From the IMG/VR virus record IMGVR_UViG_3300031784_000114, positions 1 through 34,190 of that record: 34,190 nucleotides of DNA. One strand, written 5' to 3'. The first letter of the stretch is position 1. Each line of letters starts with the position of its first letter. The translations under genes were made by a program, and so were the position numbers. The notes under the pieces are model-generated. The model had not been told where the DNA came from. It did not search any database and saw only the letters and a program-made list of their open reading frames with translations. The DNA comes from a virus. Shown here in pieces: positions 1 to 7,145 of the stretch.

Positions 1-174
1 CAGTTTCTCTTTTTCATGTTCACTGTTAAATATAACAATTATATTTTGTGAATTTTCTATAACATATCTAACCGAATCAATCACTTCTGATGCACCTAAA
101 ATTTCTGAACAAAAGAACTGCACATCTTCATGATCTTCGAACATTCCGAAAATAAAAAGAATATATGTTTTCAT
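1..174 (-). CDS. Hypothetical protein, 3' end outside window
   Basis: An open frame starts at the ATG at 174-172 and stays open for 58 codons to the window edge, so only the N-terminus is visible. It begins MKTYILFIFGMFEDHEDVQF and is a small, mixed-charge, probably soluble protein with no motif I recognise. Its start lies one base beyond the stop codon of the upstream 217-aa gene, which supports it as a real co-transcribed gene. Nothing more can be said about function from 58 residues. Confidence 0.6.
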   Translation of the reverse strand, partial: MKTYILFIFGMFEDHEDVQFFCSEILGASEVIDSVRYVIENSQNIIVIFNSEHEKEKL

Positions 175-175
175 A

Positions 176-829
176 TTATTTCTTTTTTAATTCGATCTTC
201 CAATAAACACCTCCGCCGAAATATGGGCTTAAGGTACCATTTACACCGTCAACTGTTCTATTTGTGACACCACCCATAACTTTATAAATTTTCTCAGATT
301 TTGTTTTATACATAAGTCCTATTCCGACATTATTAACTAAATCAGGTGGGTTAAAAGATGATTCAAATCCAAAATATAGTAAATTTTTTGGTGGTAAAAT
401 AATCTTAACTGTGTCCCTAACAATTTTTTGTTTTAACTTACTTGTAAATGATCTACCGAGAATCCTATTGTTAGAAATCGTATCGTATAATGTTATTGTT
501 CCCACATTATTGGGTAATTCTAAAATATCTTTCTTAAATTGTCTATTCTCTGAAAATAATTTCACAATTGCCTGTGTGTCAACAACTTGATTTACAGGGA
601 CTTCAATTGTTTTTTCAACCCTTACTTCTACAGGTACTTCTACCGGTACCTCGACTTCCACTTCTACCTCAACCGTATCGTGAACGGGAAAAGGAACAGT
701 ATCTATTTGTGATATTTCAATAGTTTTAGTTCTAATTGGTATGCACCCTTTTGGATTTAATAATATCAAAATTATTAATACTATTAATGATAATATTGTT
801 ATATTTTTATAATCAAAATATTTTTTCAT
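176..829 (-). CDS. Membrane-anchored protein with Val-Glu-Pro stalk and beta-rich C-terminus
   Basis: 217 aa. Residues about 10-26 form one hydrophobic segment, typical of an N-terminal inner-membrane anchor with the rest in the periplasm. Residues 52-80 are a repetitive VEVEVPVEVPVE-type stretch likely to be extended. Residues about 148-213 alternate polar and apolar residues with aromatic and glycine positions (for example GIGLMYKTK and YFGGGVYWKIELK), resembling outer-membrane beta strands. The start follows the stop of the 138-aa gene by one base (TAA C ATG). Inference: a protein reaching from the inner towards the outer membrane, in a lysis-like cluster. I do not recognise a named family. 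A structural or adhesin role is an alternative. Confidence 0.7.
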   Translation of the reverse strand: MKKYFDYKNITILSLIVLIILILLNPKGCIPIRTKTIEISQIDTVPFPVHDTVEVEVEVEVPVEVPVEVRVEKTIEVPVNQVVDTQAIVKLFSENRQFKKDILELPNNVGTITLYDTISNNRILGRSFTSKLKQKIVRDTVKIILPPKNLLYFGFESSFNPPDLVNNVGIGLMYKTKSEKIYKVMGGVTNRTVDGVNGTLSPYFGGGVYWKIELKKK

Positions 830-830
830 G

Positions 831-1247
831 TTATTTTAATAGTAATACCGATGTTGCAACAATACCAACAAACGTACCCACTTTATACATAAAAGTTTTT
901 CTTCTTTGTCCTTTCAGTTCTTTCAAAAGACTATTTGATTTTTCTCTTTCTAATGCAAATTGATCGTTTTGTTTAAGGATTATTAATTCTAAATTTGAAA
1001 TTTGTTTAGTTTTCAAACTGTCTTTTTCCTTAAAAAGAACTATTTGTTGGTCTTTTAATGTGATTACTTTATTTAAATCACTAATTTCTACTTTCGCACC
1101 GTCGCCAGCAATAAGATCTTTAATGACCAATTTTGCAACAGGAACTTTTAATGGTACAATTGTATCAATGTTTGTCACTGTAACGGTCTGAGAAAAACTT
1201 TTCAAGGTCAGAAAAGTTATAATTGTTAACAGAATCAATTTTCGCAT
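831..1247 (-). CDS. Secreted coiled-coil protein with C-terminal membrane segment
   Basis: 138 aa. The N-terminus has a typical Bacteroidota signal peptide: Lys/Arg, a hydrophobic core, then KSFSQ at residues 16-20 with likely cleavage after Gln20. Residues about 55-112 are heptad-rich, charged and probably coiled coil. Residues 122-137 form a hydrophobic helix (VGTFVGIVATSVLLL). There is no lipobox cysteine. Its first 83 bases overlap the end of the upstream 114-aa gene in a different frame. The small size, envelope targeting, coiled coil and nested start suggest a lysis-associated protein. This is inference; no family was identified. Confidence 0.68.
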   Translation of the reverse strand: MRKLILLTIITFLTLKSFSQTVTVTNIDTIVPLKVPVAKLVIKDLIAGDGAKVEISDLNKVITLKDQQIVLFKEKDSLKTKQISNLELIILKQNDQFALEREKSNSLLKELKGQRRKTFMYKVGTFVGIVATSVLLLK

Positions 1248-1509
1248 TTGTTTGATTTTTAATTATAGTTATGTTTTTAGTAACGTTATTTATATCTCCA
1301 TCTAAATTATCTATTTCAGAGTCGATTAATTTAATATCTTCTATTAATTTTTTATTATCAACTTGAACGGAGTCTATTTCTTTTTGTATTGCCTCAATTT
1401 TGGCGTTATAACCTTTAATATCGGTTTTTATCTTACTACCTTGAAAAATGTTCCAAGCCGCTAAAAATATAATAATACCGAGTAAAATGTTTTGTTTATT
1501 AATCTTCAT
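1165..1509 (-). CDS. Small inner-membrane coiled-coil protein (i-spanin-like)
   Basis: 114 aa. Residues 7-23 are a single hydrophobic anchor (ILLGIIIFLAAWNIF), followed by a predicted periplasmic coiled coil over residues about 28-90 with regular Ile/Leu/Val spacing. The C-terminal tail is NFSDLEKFFSDRYSDKH. This N-in, C-out architecture and length match Rz-type i-spanins, which link the inner membrane to an outer-membrane partner during lysis. The following gene starts inside it in another frame, as Rz1 does within Rz, but the partner lacks a lipoprotein signal. It is the first gene after the clpP terminator, so it probably starts its own transcript. Confidence 0.65.
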   Translation of the reverse strand: MKINKQNILLGIIIFLAAWNIFQGSKIKTDIKGYNAKIEAIQKEIDSVQVDNKKLIEDIKLIDSEIDNLDGDINNVTKNITIIKNQTNAKIDSVNNYNFSDLEKFFSDRYSDKH

Positions 1510-1520
1510 AATTACTTTTA

Positions 1521-1530
1521 TAATAAATAT
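1521..1530 (-). promoter_or_regulatory. Recurrent AT-rich motif (ATATTTATTA) upstream of gene at 1509
   Basis: Read on the minus strand the site is ATATTTATTA, ending 11 bases before the ATG of the 114-aa gene and just after the clpP terminator. Nearly the same 10-mer precedes several other transcription-unit starts in this window. It could be a phage promoter element or a translation-initiation signal. The base composition makes chance matches possible. Confidence 0.3.
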
Positions 1531-1534
1531 GAAG

Positions 1535-1556
1535 AAGGGAGACTTTTGTCTCCCTT
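1535..1556 (-). terminator. Hairpin terminator after clpP
   Basis: A perfect 9-bp inverted repeat, AAGGGAGAC / GTCTCCCTT, encloses a 4-base loop. It lies 8 bases past the clpP stop codon and before the 114-aa gene. On the minus strand it is followed by a pyrimidine/AT-rich run without a long uninterrupted U tract, so termination strength is uncertain. The GC-rich stem stands out from the AT-rich surroundings. Confidence 0.7.
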
Positions 1557-1563
1557 TTACATT

Positions 1564-2238
1564 TTATGATTTTCTTACTACAATTTCATCTATAATTCCA
1601 TAATCTAACGCCTCATGACACCCCATCCAAAAATCTCTTGTGGCGTCTGTCATAACCTGTTCTTTGGTTTTTCCACAATATTTTCCCAATAGTTCGAATA
1701 GTCTGTCATTTTTTCTTCTCCACCACTTCATAGTAATTTCGGCGTCCTGAATATTACCCATCGCACCCCCCGAAGACTGGTGTAACATGATTTCAGAATC
1801 CTCCATCGCACCTCTTTTACCTTTTGTACCTGCACCTAAAAGGATTGATCCCATGGATGCTGCCATTCCTGTACAAATTGTTCTAATATCGGAGTGTACG
1901 TAATCCATAACATTTACCATAGATAAACCTGATTTTACGGATCCACCAGGACTGTCTATGTGCATTGTGATGTCATTATGATCTATACTATCAAGATACA
2001 ATAACTGTGCCTGTACTACTGATGACATATAATCATTAACTTCCCCAACCAAAACTAAAATTCTTTCCATCATCAAACGTGAAAATACGTCCATAACCGT
2101 CACATTCATTTGTCTTTCTTCTAAGATATAAGGAGTTAAACTGTTTTCAATCCTTTTATTGTAGTAGTCCAATGTTAATGAACTAACACCTTTGTCTTTT
2201 GCGTATAACCCAAAATCTTTAAACTGATTAGCGTTCAT
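1564..2238 (-). CDS. clpP: ClpP-like serine protease
   Basis: 224 aa, normal ClpP length. The Ser-His-Asp catalytic set is complete: Ser128 in GMAASMG, His153 in MLHQSSGG and Asp198 in TDATRD. The substrate-binding IDSPGGSV loop is at about 94-101. Residues about 40-64 (ERQMNVTVMDVFSRLMMERI) are very close to the start of Bacteroidota ClpP as I remember it, indicating acquisition from such a host. ClpP forms a tetradecameric barrel fed by ClpX/ClpA ATPases; no such ATPase gene is in this window, so the phage subunit may use host ClpX. A prohead-protease role is possible, but no capsid or portal genes are adjacent. A Bacteroidota-type promoter lies upstream and a hairpin terminator follows. 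Confidence 0.93.
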   Translation of the reverse strand: MNANQFKDFGLYAKDKGVSSLTLDYYNKRIENSLTPYILEERQMNVTVMDVFSRLMMERILVLVGEVNDYMSSVVQAQLLYLDSIDHNDITMHIDSPGGSVKSGLSMVNVMDYVHSDIRTICTGMAASMGSILLGAGTKGKRGAMEDSEIMLHQSSGGAMGNIQDAEITMKWWRRKNDRLFELLGKYCGKTKEQVMTDATRDFWMGCHEALDYGIIDEIVVRKS

Positions 2239-2260
2239 GTAAAATATGTTTTTGTATTAA

Positions 2261-2292
2261 CAAATATATAAAAAAAAACGAGAATTCAAAAA
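2261..2292 (-). promoter_or_regulatory. Bacteroidota-type promoter for clpP (TTG...TATATTTG)
   Basis: On the minus strand, TTTTTG (2292-2287) is followed after 18 bases by TATATTTG (2268-2261), a match to the Bacteroidota primary sigma -33 TTG / -7 TAnnTTTG consensus. The -7 element lies 22 bases before the clpP ATG. It sits in the 103-bp divergent gap between clpP and the plus-strand exonuclease gene. Confidence 0.55.
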
Positions 2293-2341
2293 TAATATTT
2301 GTGAAATATTTATAAATGTGATTAAATTTGAAAAAATATTG

Positions 2342-3130
2342 ATGGAAATGGAGGTTACTAAACTCCCAAGTGAAAAACTTTTAAAATGGTTTTTAGATAG
2401 GATAAACCATACATTTGTTTTTTTCGATACCGAAACTACAGGATTAGATAGAAATCCCGAAGAGGGTGGTTCAAACCAATTAACTCAAATTGGTGCAATC
2501 GCTTGTCAAATAAATGGTGAAACATTAAGATTTTTTGAAATAGATAGATTTAATTTAAAAATTAAATTAAATGATGATTTAAAGAATCAAATATCCACTG
2601 AACCCGATGAACCTGAAAAAGACACCGATGAGTATAAAAAATGGTTATTTGGTACTAAGAAGGGTATTTTAAAATTCAATCACTATGATTTAGTTAATAG
2701 TGATTCTTATGAAGATGAGAGATTAGCATTAGAAAAGTTTGATTCCTTTTTAAAGAAATTTAATGACGTTACTCTTATTGCACACAATGCACCCTTTGAT
2801 TTGAAATGGATACAGTTTCATAATTTATTCAAAGAAAGTACTGACGAAATAATTGATAGTATAGATTTTTTCAAAAACTTTTTCTTTCCAATATTAGATA
2901 AATTATCTAAAACTAATTCAGAATATAAATCTACTTTTGATAAGTTTCCTTCTAATAATAAGGGTAGTAAATCTGTTGGTTTGGGTAACATTGCAACAGG
3001 TTTTGACAATGAGATCAATCAATTAAAAAAGAAATTATCAGGTGCACATGATGCGTTAGTTGATTGTGAAATCGTTATCGATGTTTTTGAAAAAGGTCTC
3101 TTTATTGTTTATCGTTATTTGAACGATTAA
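2342..3130 (+). CDS. DnaQ-like 3'-5' exonuclease (DEDDh family)
   Basis: About 262 aa from the ATG at 2342; the frame is also open to a GTG at 2318 (270 aa), and I prefer ATG because its upstream is A-rich and GTG is rare here. In the longer numbering, the Exo I motif FFDTETTGLD carries Asp37 and Glu39, Exo II is IAHNAPFDLKW (Asp161), and Exo III is HDALVDC with His244 and Asp249, the DEDDh pattern. It would trim DNA or RNA 3' ends. A segment of more than 100 residues separates Exo I and Exo II, longer than in minimal DnaQ domains. It is the only plus-strand gene, overlaps the ATPase gene by 4 bp tail to tail, and is divergent from clpP, so it must have its own promoter. Confidence 0.88.
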   Translation: MEMEVTKLPSEKLLKWFLDRINHTFVFFDTETTGLDRNPEEGGSNQLTQIGAIACQINGETLRFFEIDRFNLKIKLNDDLKNQISTEPDEPEKDTDEYKKWLFGTKKGILKFNHYDLVNSDSYEDERLALEKFDSFLKKFNDVTLIAHNAPFDLKWIQFHNLFKESTDEIIDSIDFFKNFFFPILDKLSKTNSEYKSTFDKFPSNNKGSKSVGLGNIATGFDNEINQLKKKLSGAHDALVDCEIVIDVFEKGLFIVYRYLND

Positions 3131-5469
3131 GAAATTTTAGTAGTAACAAAATCTATTGAGGATATATTATCTTCTTTTTTAATCATTATAATATTATCTG
3201 ACCAATTTCTTATCAATGGATTGTGAGAAATCACCAAGATATGTTCAAAGTATTCTTTTATCTTCTTAAAAAATTCACCAACCATATCAAGATTTTCATC
3301 TGCAATTTTACCAAAAACTTCATCCATAACTACAATATTTGGCTTAGGTAATGAAGATATTTTTGTTAGTACACTACGAAGTGCTAATGATGATATTGTT
3401 CTTTCATATCCAGATCCTGCATTTAATGGTTTGATAACTCTTGTTTCAGTATCTATCATTAAAAATTCTACTTCATTTTTTTCATTAACATTTAATTCTA
3501 AAATAAAATGACAACTATCTACCAATAATCTATAAAGTTCATAGTTTAAAAGTGGTATCATGTTTTTCATGATTACTTTTGAAATACCATTTTTACCATA
3601 AACTGTTAAATATACTTTGAAAATAGAATTCAACTCCTCTTCCGCCTTAATCTTCTTAATTAAATCGTCATTTATTTCTATCTTTTGTGTCATTAAAACA
3701 ATATTAGTATTATGATTTTCAATAGACTTAGTTGATTGTTTTATATCAGCATTAGTTGTTTCTATTTTTGTTCTAACTGAAATTAATTCACCATCTATTT
3801 TTTGATTGTCTTCTGCTCTCTTTTTATTATTTTCGTAATTGTCAAGTTTAATTTGTTTTGAATTAATCTCAAGTTGTTTTTGATCGGTTTCTAATTCATA
3901 TCTTGCCTTCTTAAGTTTATTTCTTTCGTAGGTTTCAAATTCAGTTTTTAAATTTTCAAGAGTATTAGATTTTTCTTTAATTTTATCAAATTCTTTCTTG
4001 TTTGATTTTATGTTTTCTTCTATCTCTTCAATCTCTTTTTTTATCTTTTCAATTTCATCTGTATGATCCACCTCATCAAGTGGTCGGTTACAGGTTAGAC
4101 ATATAGTTCCTTCTGTTAATTGTTTTATTAATTTTTCTTTTTCTCCCTTTTCATATTTGTATGCAACTTCATACGAATATAAATCACCTAATGTTTCTTT
4201 CAAATCTCTATGCTCTTCTTCATCATAATACTTGGACGGCTCAACTACCGATACTTCTTGTGCATTTTTTTCACTTACACCTTTTTGTTTGTTTAATTCT
4301 TCAATCTCTCTCTTTAATAGTGTTGGATTAGTTTTAATTAAGTCCTGATCAACATCATTATTTTTAGAAGACAATAAATTGTCTCTTTTATCCTCTAACT
4401 TAATTAAATCTTTTTCTAATTTTTTTAACTCTCTTTCTAATCTTTCTATTTCATTTTTTGAATTGATAATACTATCGTTGTATTTTGTGTTATCAATTTC
4501 TAATTGAGTTATATTATTTGTATTTGAAACTAATTTTTTACTCCAATCGTTATATATCTCTTTTGCTATTTCTTCTTTTGTTTTCAGGTTTTCTAAACCG
4601 AGAAATTTAACAAGTATTTGACCTCTCGCAGTTGGTTTTGATTCGATCAATTGTTCCAAATTATTTCCTGTGGTCATGATGGTCGTTAAAAAATCTTCTT
4701 CAGTTCCTATTGCAGAAGATATAAACGCTTCGGTTTCTCTTCTTTGTTCTCCTGTTAGATTTTCAATTGTACCGTCTTCCTTTTTCTTATAAAATTCTAA
4801 TTTATTAGAAACACTATATTCTCCTGTCTTTGACTTTTTTCTTATTAGTTTCCTCTCTATTACATAGTCCTCATTATCAATTGTTATGTTACCTTTAACA
4901 GTTACATCATCTTTATCAGTAAATTTATTAAAAATCTCACCTATTGTTTTTGTTTTTGTTGTTGTGTTGAAAAATAGAAATAATAACAAATCTACTGATG
5001 ATGTAGATTTACCTCCAAAATTTTTCGGTGTCGATTCAATAACCGTGATGCCGGGTAACTCTGAAAAATTAATAAAATTATTTTCACCAAAAGAAAGGAA
5101 ATTTGAAAATTCAACACTTGTTATAAACCACTTATTATACCTTACTTTATTGGCATTTATCTTATCAATCTGAACATTAACTTTATTATCAAGTCTATCT
5201 AACATTTCCCATTTTGTGGTTATGTTATTCTCTTTAATAAAGTCTTTCATCAGTTTTTTCTGGTACTGGTGATCTAATATGTTATCAGTCGCTTCAAGTG
5301 ATTCTAATTGTATATTAGAATTATTAGTAATACTTTTAGTAACAACTTGAATATTTTTACTTTTGTATTTGTCTTGAAAATAAGATTTAACTCTTCTTAT
5401 TTTTTCTGATGTAAAATTTTCAGGGCTGTCTTCCCAAGTAACTTTAATGAAAGGATTCTTATAATTCAT
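3127..5469 (-). CDS. Rad50/SbcC/T4 gp46-like recombination ATPase subunit
   Basis: 780 aa. The ABC half-domains flank a long coiled coil (residues about 310-660) with a Cys457-x-x-Cys460 zinc hook in its middle. The N-lobe starts at about residue 113 (KWFITSVEFSNFLSFGENN). The P-loop is STPKNFGGKST (about 146-156), with Pro where the first Gly of GxxxxGKS is expected. The C-lobe carries a signature-like GSGYERT, Walker B VVMDEVFG (about 714-721) and the H-loop VISHNP (about 745-750). The family partners with the Mre11/gp47 nuclease to process DNA ends for recombination-dependent replication. The partner gene lies two genes upstream. The first about 110 residues are an extra N-terminal region I cannot assign. 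The gene starts 8 bases after the DUF1360-like gene. Confidence 0.92.
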   Translation of the reverse strand: MNYKNPFIKVTWEDSPENFTSEKIRRVKSYFQDKYKSKNIQVVTKSITNNSNIQLESLEATDNILDHQYQKKLMKDFIKENNITTKWEMLDRLDNKVNVQIDKINANKVRYNKWFITSVEFSNFLSFGENNFINFSELPGITVIESTPKNFGGKSTSSVDLLLFLFFNTTTKTKTIGEIFNKFTDKDDVTVKGNITIDNEDYVIERKLIRKKSKTGEYSVSNKLEFYKKKEDGTIENLTGEQRRETEAFISSAIGTEEDFLTTIMTTGNNLEQLIESKPTARGQILVKFLGLENLKTKEEIAKEIYNDWSKKLVSNTNNITQLEIDNTKYNDSIINSKNEIERLERELKKLEKDLIKLEDKRDNLLSSKNNDVDQDLIKTNPTLLKREIEELNKQKGVSEKNAQEVSVVEPSKYYDEEEHRDLKETLGDLYSYEVAYKYEKGEKEKLIKQLTEGTICLTCNRPLDEVDHTDEIEKIKKEIEEIEENIKSNKKEFDKIKEKSNTLENLKTEFETYERNKLKKARYELETDQKQLEINSKQIKLDNYENNKKRAEDNQKIDGELISVRTKIETTNADIKQSTKSIENHNTNIVLMTQKIEINDDLIKKIKAEEELNSIFKVYLTVYGKNGISKVIMKNMIPLLNYELYRLLVDSCHFILELNVNEKNEVEFLMIDTETRVIKPLNAGSGYERTISSLALRSVLTKISSLPKPNIVVMDEVFGKIADENLDMVGEFFKKIKEYFEHILVISHNPLIRNWSDNIIMIKKEDNISSIDFVTTKIS

Positions 5470-5477
5470 GTGGATTA

Positions 5478-5786
5478 TTATCCATTTTTATTTTCGAAAT
5501 ATTCAATTATTGCATTTAGTGCCCATACTGATCCTGCGGTAAACATTCCATCAAAGAATATTCCAAATATCCAATGAATATCGAAATAGTTTCTTGATAA
5601 ACCACCCAAACATAAAGATAGAAAGAATCCTACCCATGTTGAAGTGCAAAGTGTACAACTAACTAAATCACCAAAAAATTTTGAGTGTGATTTTATCCAT
5701 TCCCTTGTTGTTTCAAAGATACTTCCCCAAACAATAATCGATGTCATACCATATGACATAAAAATCCAAAATAATAATATATCCAT
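5478..5786 (-). CDS. DUF1360-like small membrane protein
   Basis: 102 aa with about three hydrophobic segments (residues about 3-22, 50-64 and 73-92). The motif CTLCTSTWVGFFLSL at about 43-57, a CxxCxxxW signature followed by a membrane helix, matches the DUF1360 pattern known from bacteria and phages; its function is unknown. It lies between the Val/Pro-repeat coiled-coil gene and the Rad50-like gene, in the same transcriptional direction. The start region ATATTGTTATATG is the same as that of the resolvase gene. The context suggests a membrane link for the replication/recombination operon, which is inference only. Confidence 0.72.
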   Translation of the reverse strand: MDILLFWIFMSYGMTSIIVWGSIFETTREWIKSHSKFFGDLVSCTLCTSTWVGFFLSLCLGGLSRNYFDIHWIFGIFFDGMFTAGSVWALNAIIEYFENKNG

Positions 5787-5833
5787 ATAACAATATTTTT
5801 TATAAAATAAGAAAAAAAAATGACAATTTGAAA

Positions 5834-6370
5834 TTACTCATCGTATAATGTATTCAAATCACTATTTTTTAAAAACCGACCTTTATTTAGTTTTTGTAAA
5901 GAAGATGTAATTTTTTCTAATTCAGTTTTTAAATCCTGATTTTCTTTCATTAATTTTTCTAATTCTTTTGTGTTTGTGACTTCTTTTTGTACCTCAACAA
6001 TTTTTTCAACAGGTACTTCTTTTATTACTTCTTTAATCACAATTTTTGTATCGCCTTTAATTTCAATTGGAACTTCTTTAACAACCTCAACAATTTTTTC
6101 AACAGGTACTTCTTTTATTACTTCTACGATTTTTTCTACCGGTACCTCTTTAATCACCTCAATAATCTTTTCAACTTCAATTTCTTTGATTACTTCTTTT
6201 TCAACTACTTTTTCTTTGCCTCTGGCAATTTTTGGTGTTTCACCATATTTTATAATAGAAAATCCTTTAGAAAAGATTTCTTTGGCAAGTTTATCAATAT
6301 CTGAAATTTTATTTAATTCACAATATTGTAAAAATTCATCATCCAATATTAAGGAGGTTTTCTTTTTCAT
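5834..6370 (-). CDS. Val/Glu/Pro-repeat coiled-coil protein
   Basis: 178 aa from the ATG at 6370; the frame also extends to a TTG at 6376, which I reject. Residues 1-50 look like a small folded domain (SLILDDEFLQYCELNKISDI). Residues 55-130 are tandem copies of an EVPVEKIVEVIK-type unit. Residues about 134-162 are a coiled coil. There is no signal peptide or membrane segment. The first 32 bases overlap the end of the Mre11/gp47-like gene, so translation is probably coupled. I do not recognise the function; the position between the two nuclease-complex subunits suggests an accessory or scaffold role. Confidence 0.65.
   Translation of the reverse strand: MKKKTSLILDDEFLQYCELNKISDIDKLAKEIFSKGFSIIKYGETPKIARGKEKVVEKEVIKEIEVEKIIEVIKEVPVEKIVEVIKEVPVEKIVEVVKEVPIEIKGDTKIVIKEVIKEVPVEKIVEVQKEVTNTKELEKLMKENQDLKTELEKITSSLQKLNKGRFLKNSDLNTLYDE
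5992..6125. repeat. 41-bp exact direct repeat within the coiled-coil gene
   Basis: The same 41 bases occur at 5992-6032 and 6085-6125, 93 bp apart, encoding two copies of the EVPVEKIVEV unit. Shorter, diverged copies fill the space between and after them. Conservation at the DNA level suggests recent duplication or gene conversion. Confidence 0.8.
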
Positions 6371-7145
6371 TTTCAATGTCTCTTATATCATTTATCGAAA
6401 AATGAAGAAATGGTTGTTCATTTTTCAAATCGTGAAACGTATATTCATCAGTTTCAACATTATATGTACCATAACCATGATGTTTAATTGTTTCACCAAA
6501 ATTTTGTTGGATTAATGAACCAATCATAACCGCCTTTCCACCATTAGGTAATTTAAACATTTGTCTTTTGTGTATATCACCACACAGTAATAAATCTAAG
6601 TTGATAAAATTAAGTCTATCATAACCATCTTCGAATTGAAAACCTATATCTGTTGACATTCCTTGAATCACCCCATGAAATAAACCAACATATAACATAT
6701 CTTCTTCTTTTTCAAACTGTGGTCTTTCATTATGTTGATATAATGAATAAACAACCCAATTAATATTTTCATCTTCATATACACCACTATCTTTATAATA
6801 TTTAATCTCATCACGATTCAACAACTCTACTATTGGTGTGATACTGTCCATTCTTTGAGTATTGTTTTCAAGAAAATCATGATTACCAGGTATGATAATA
6901 ACTCTTCCGATATGATCAACAAGTTGAGTAATAAACCAAGATGTTAGCATCATTTGCTCATTAGAGATGTTGATTTTCTGATGTGCTAAATCACCAACAA
7001 TTACAACTCTCACCTCTTCATAGTCATAACCTTTAATTTCTTTTTTTAAATTCTCAATAAGAATTTCAAATTGTTTTTTATATAGATCGTGTAACTGAAA
7101 TGTTCTGATATGTATATCAGCGATATGTATAAGTTTTTTTACCAT
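6339..7145 (-). CDS. Mre11/SbcD/T4 gp47-like nuclease subunit
   Basis: 268 aa metallophosphoesterase. The metal-binding motifs appear in order: HIADIHIRT (Asp10, His12), VGDLAHQ (Asp52), PGNHDF (Asn88, His89, Asp90), GLFHGVIQG (His157) and LCGDIHKR (Asp190, His192). It is the Mn-dependent nuclease partner of the Rad50/gp46-like ATPase encoded at 3127-5469, acting on double-strand ends and hairpins. The family often carries a C-terminal DNA-capping region; here the protein is short, ending about 75 residues after the last motif. It overlaps the upstream PD-(D/E)XK gene by 29 bases and the downstream coiled-coil gene by 32. Confidence 0.93.
   Translation of the reverse strand: MVKKLIHIADIHIRTFQLHDLYKKQFEILIENLKKEIKGYDYEEVRVVIVGDLAHQKINISNEQMMLTSWFITQLVDHIGRVIIIPGNHDFLENNTQRMDSITPIVELLNRDEIKYYKDSGVYEDENINWVVYSLYQHNERPQFEKEEDMLYVGLFHGVIQGMSTDIGFQFEDGYDRLNFINLDLLLCGDIHKRQMFKLPNGGKAVMIGSLIQQNFGETIKHHGYGTYNVETDEYTFHDLKNEQPFLHFSINDIRDIENEKENLLNIG

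Noticed and set aside
5987-6515. Plus-strand frames at 5970-6515 and 5987-6304 with Phe/Asn/Thr-rich products.
   Set aside because: They are antisense to the Val/Glu/Pro repeats of the coiled-coil gene, and their composition comes from the repeat.
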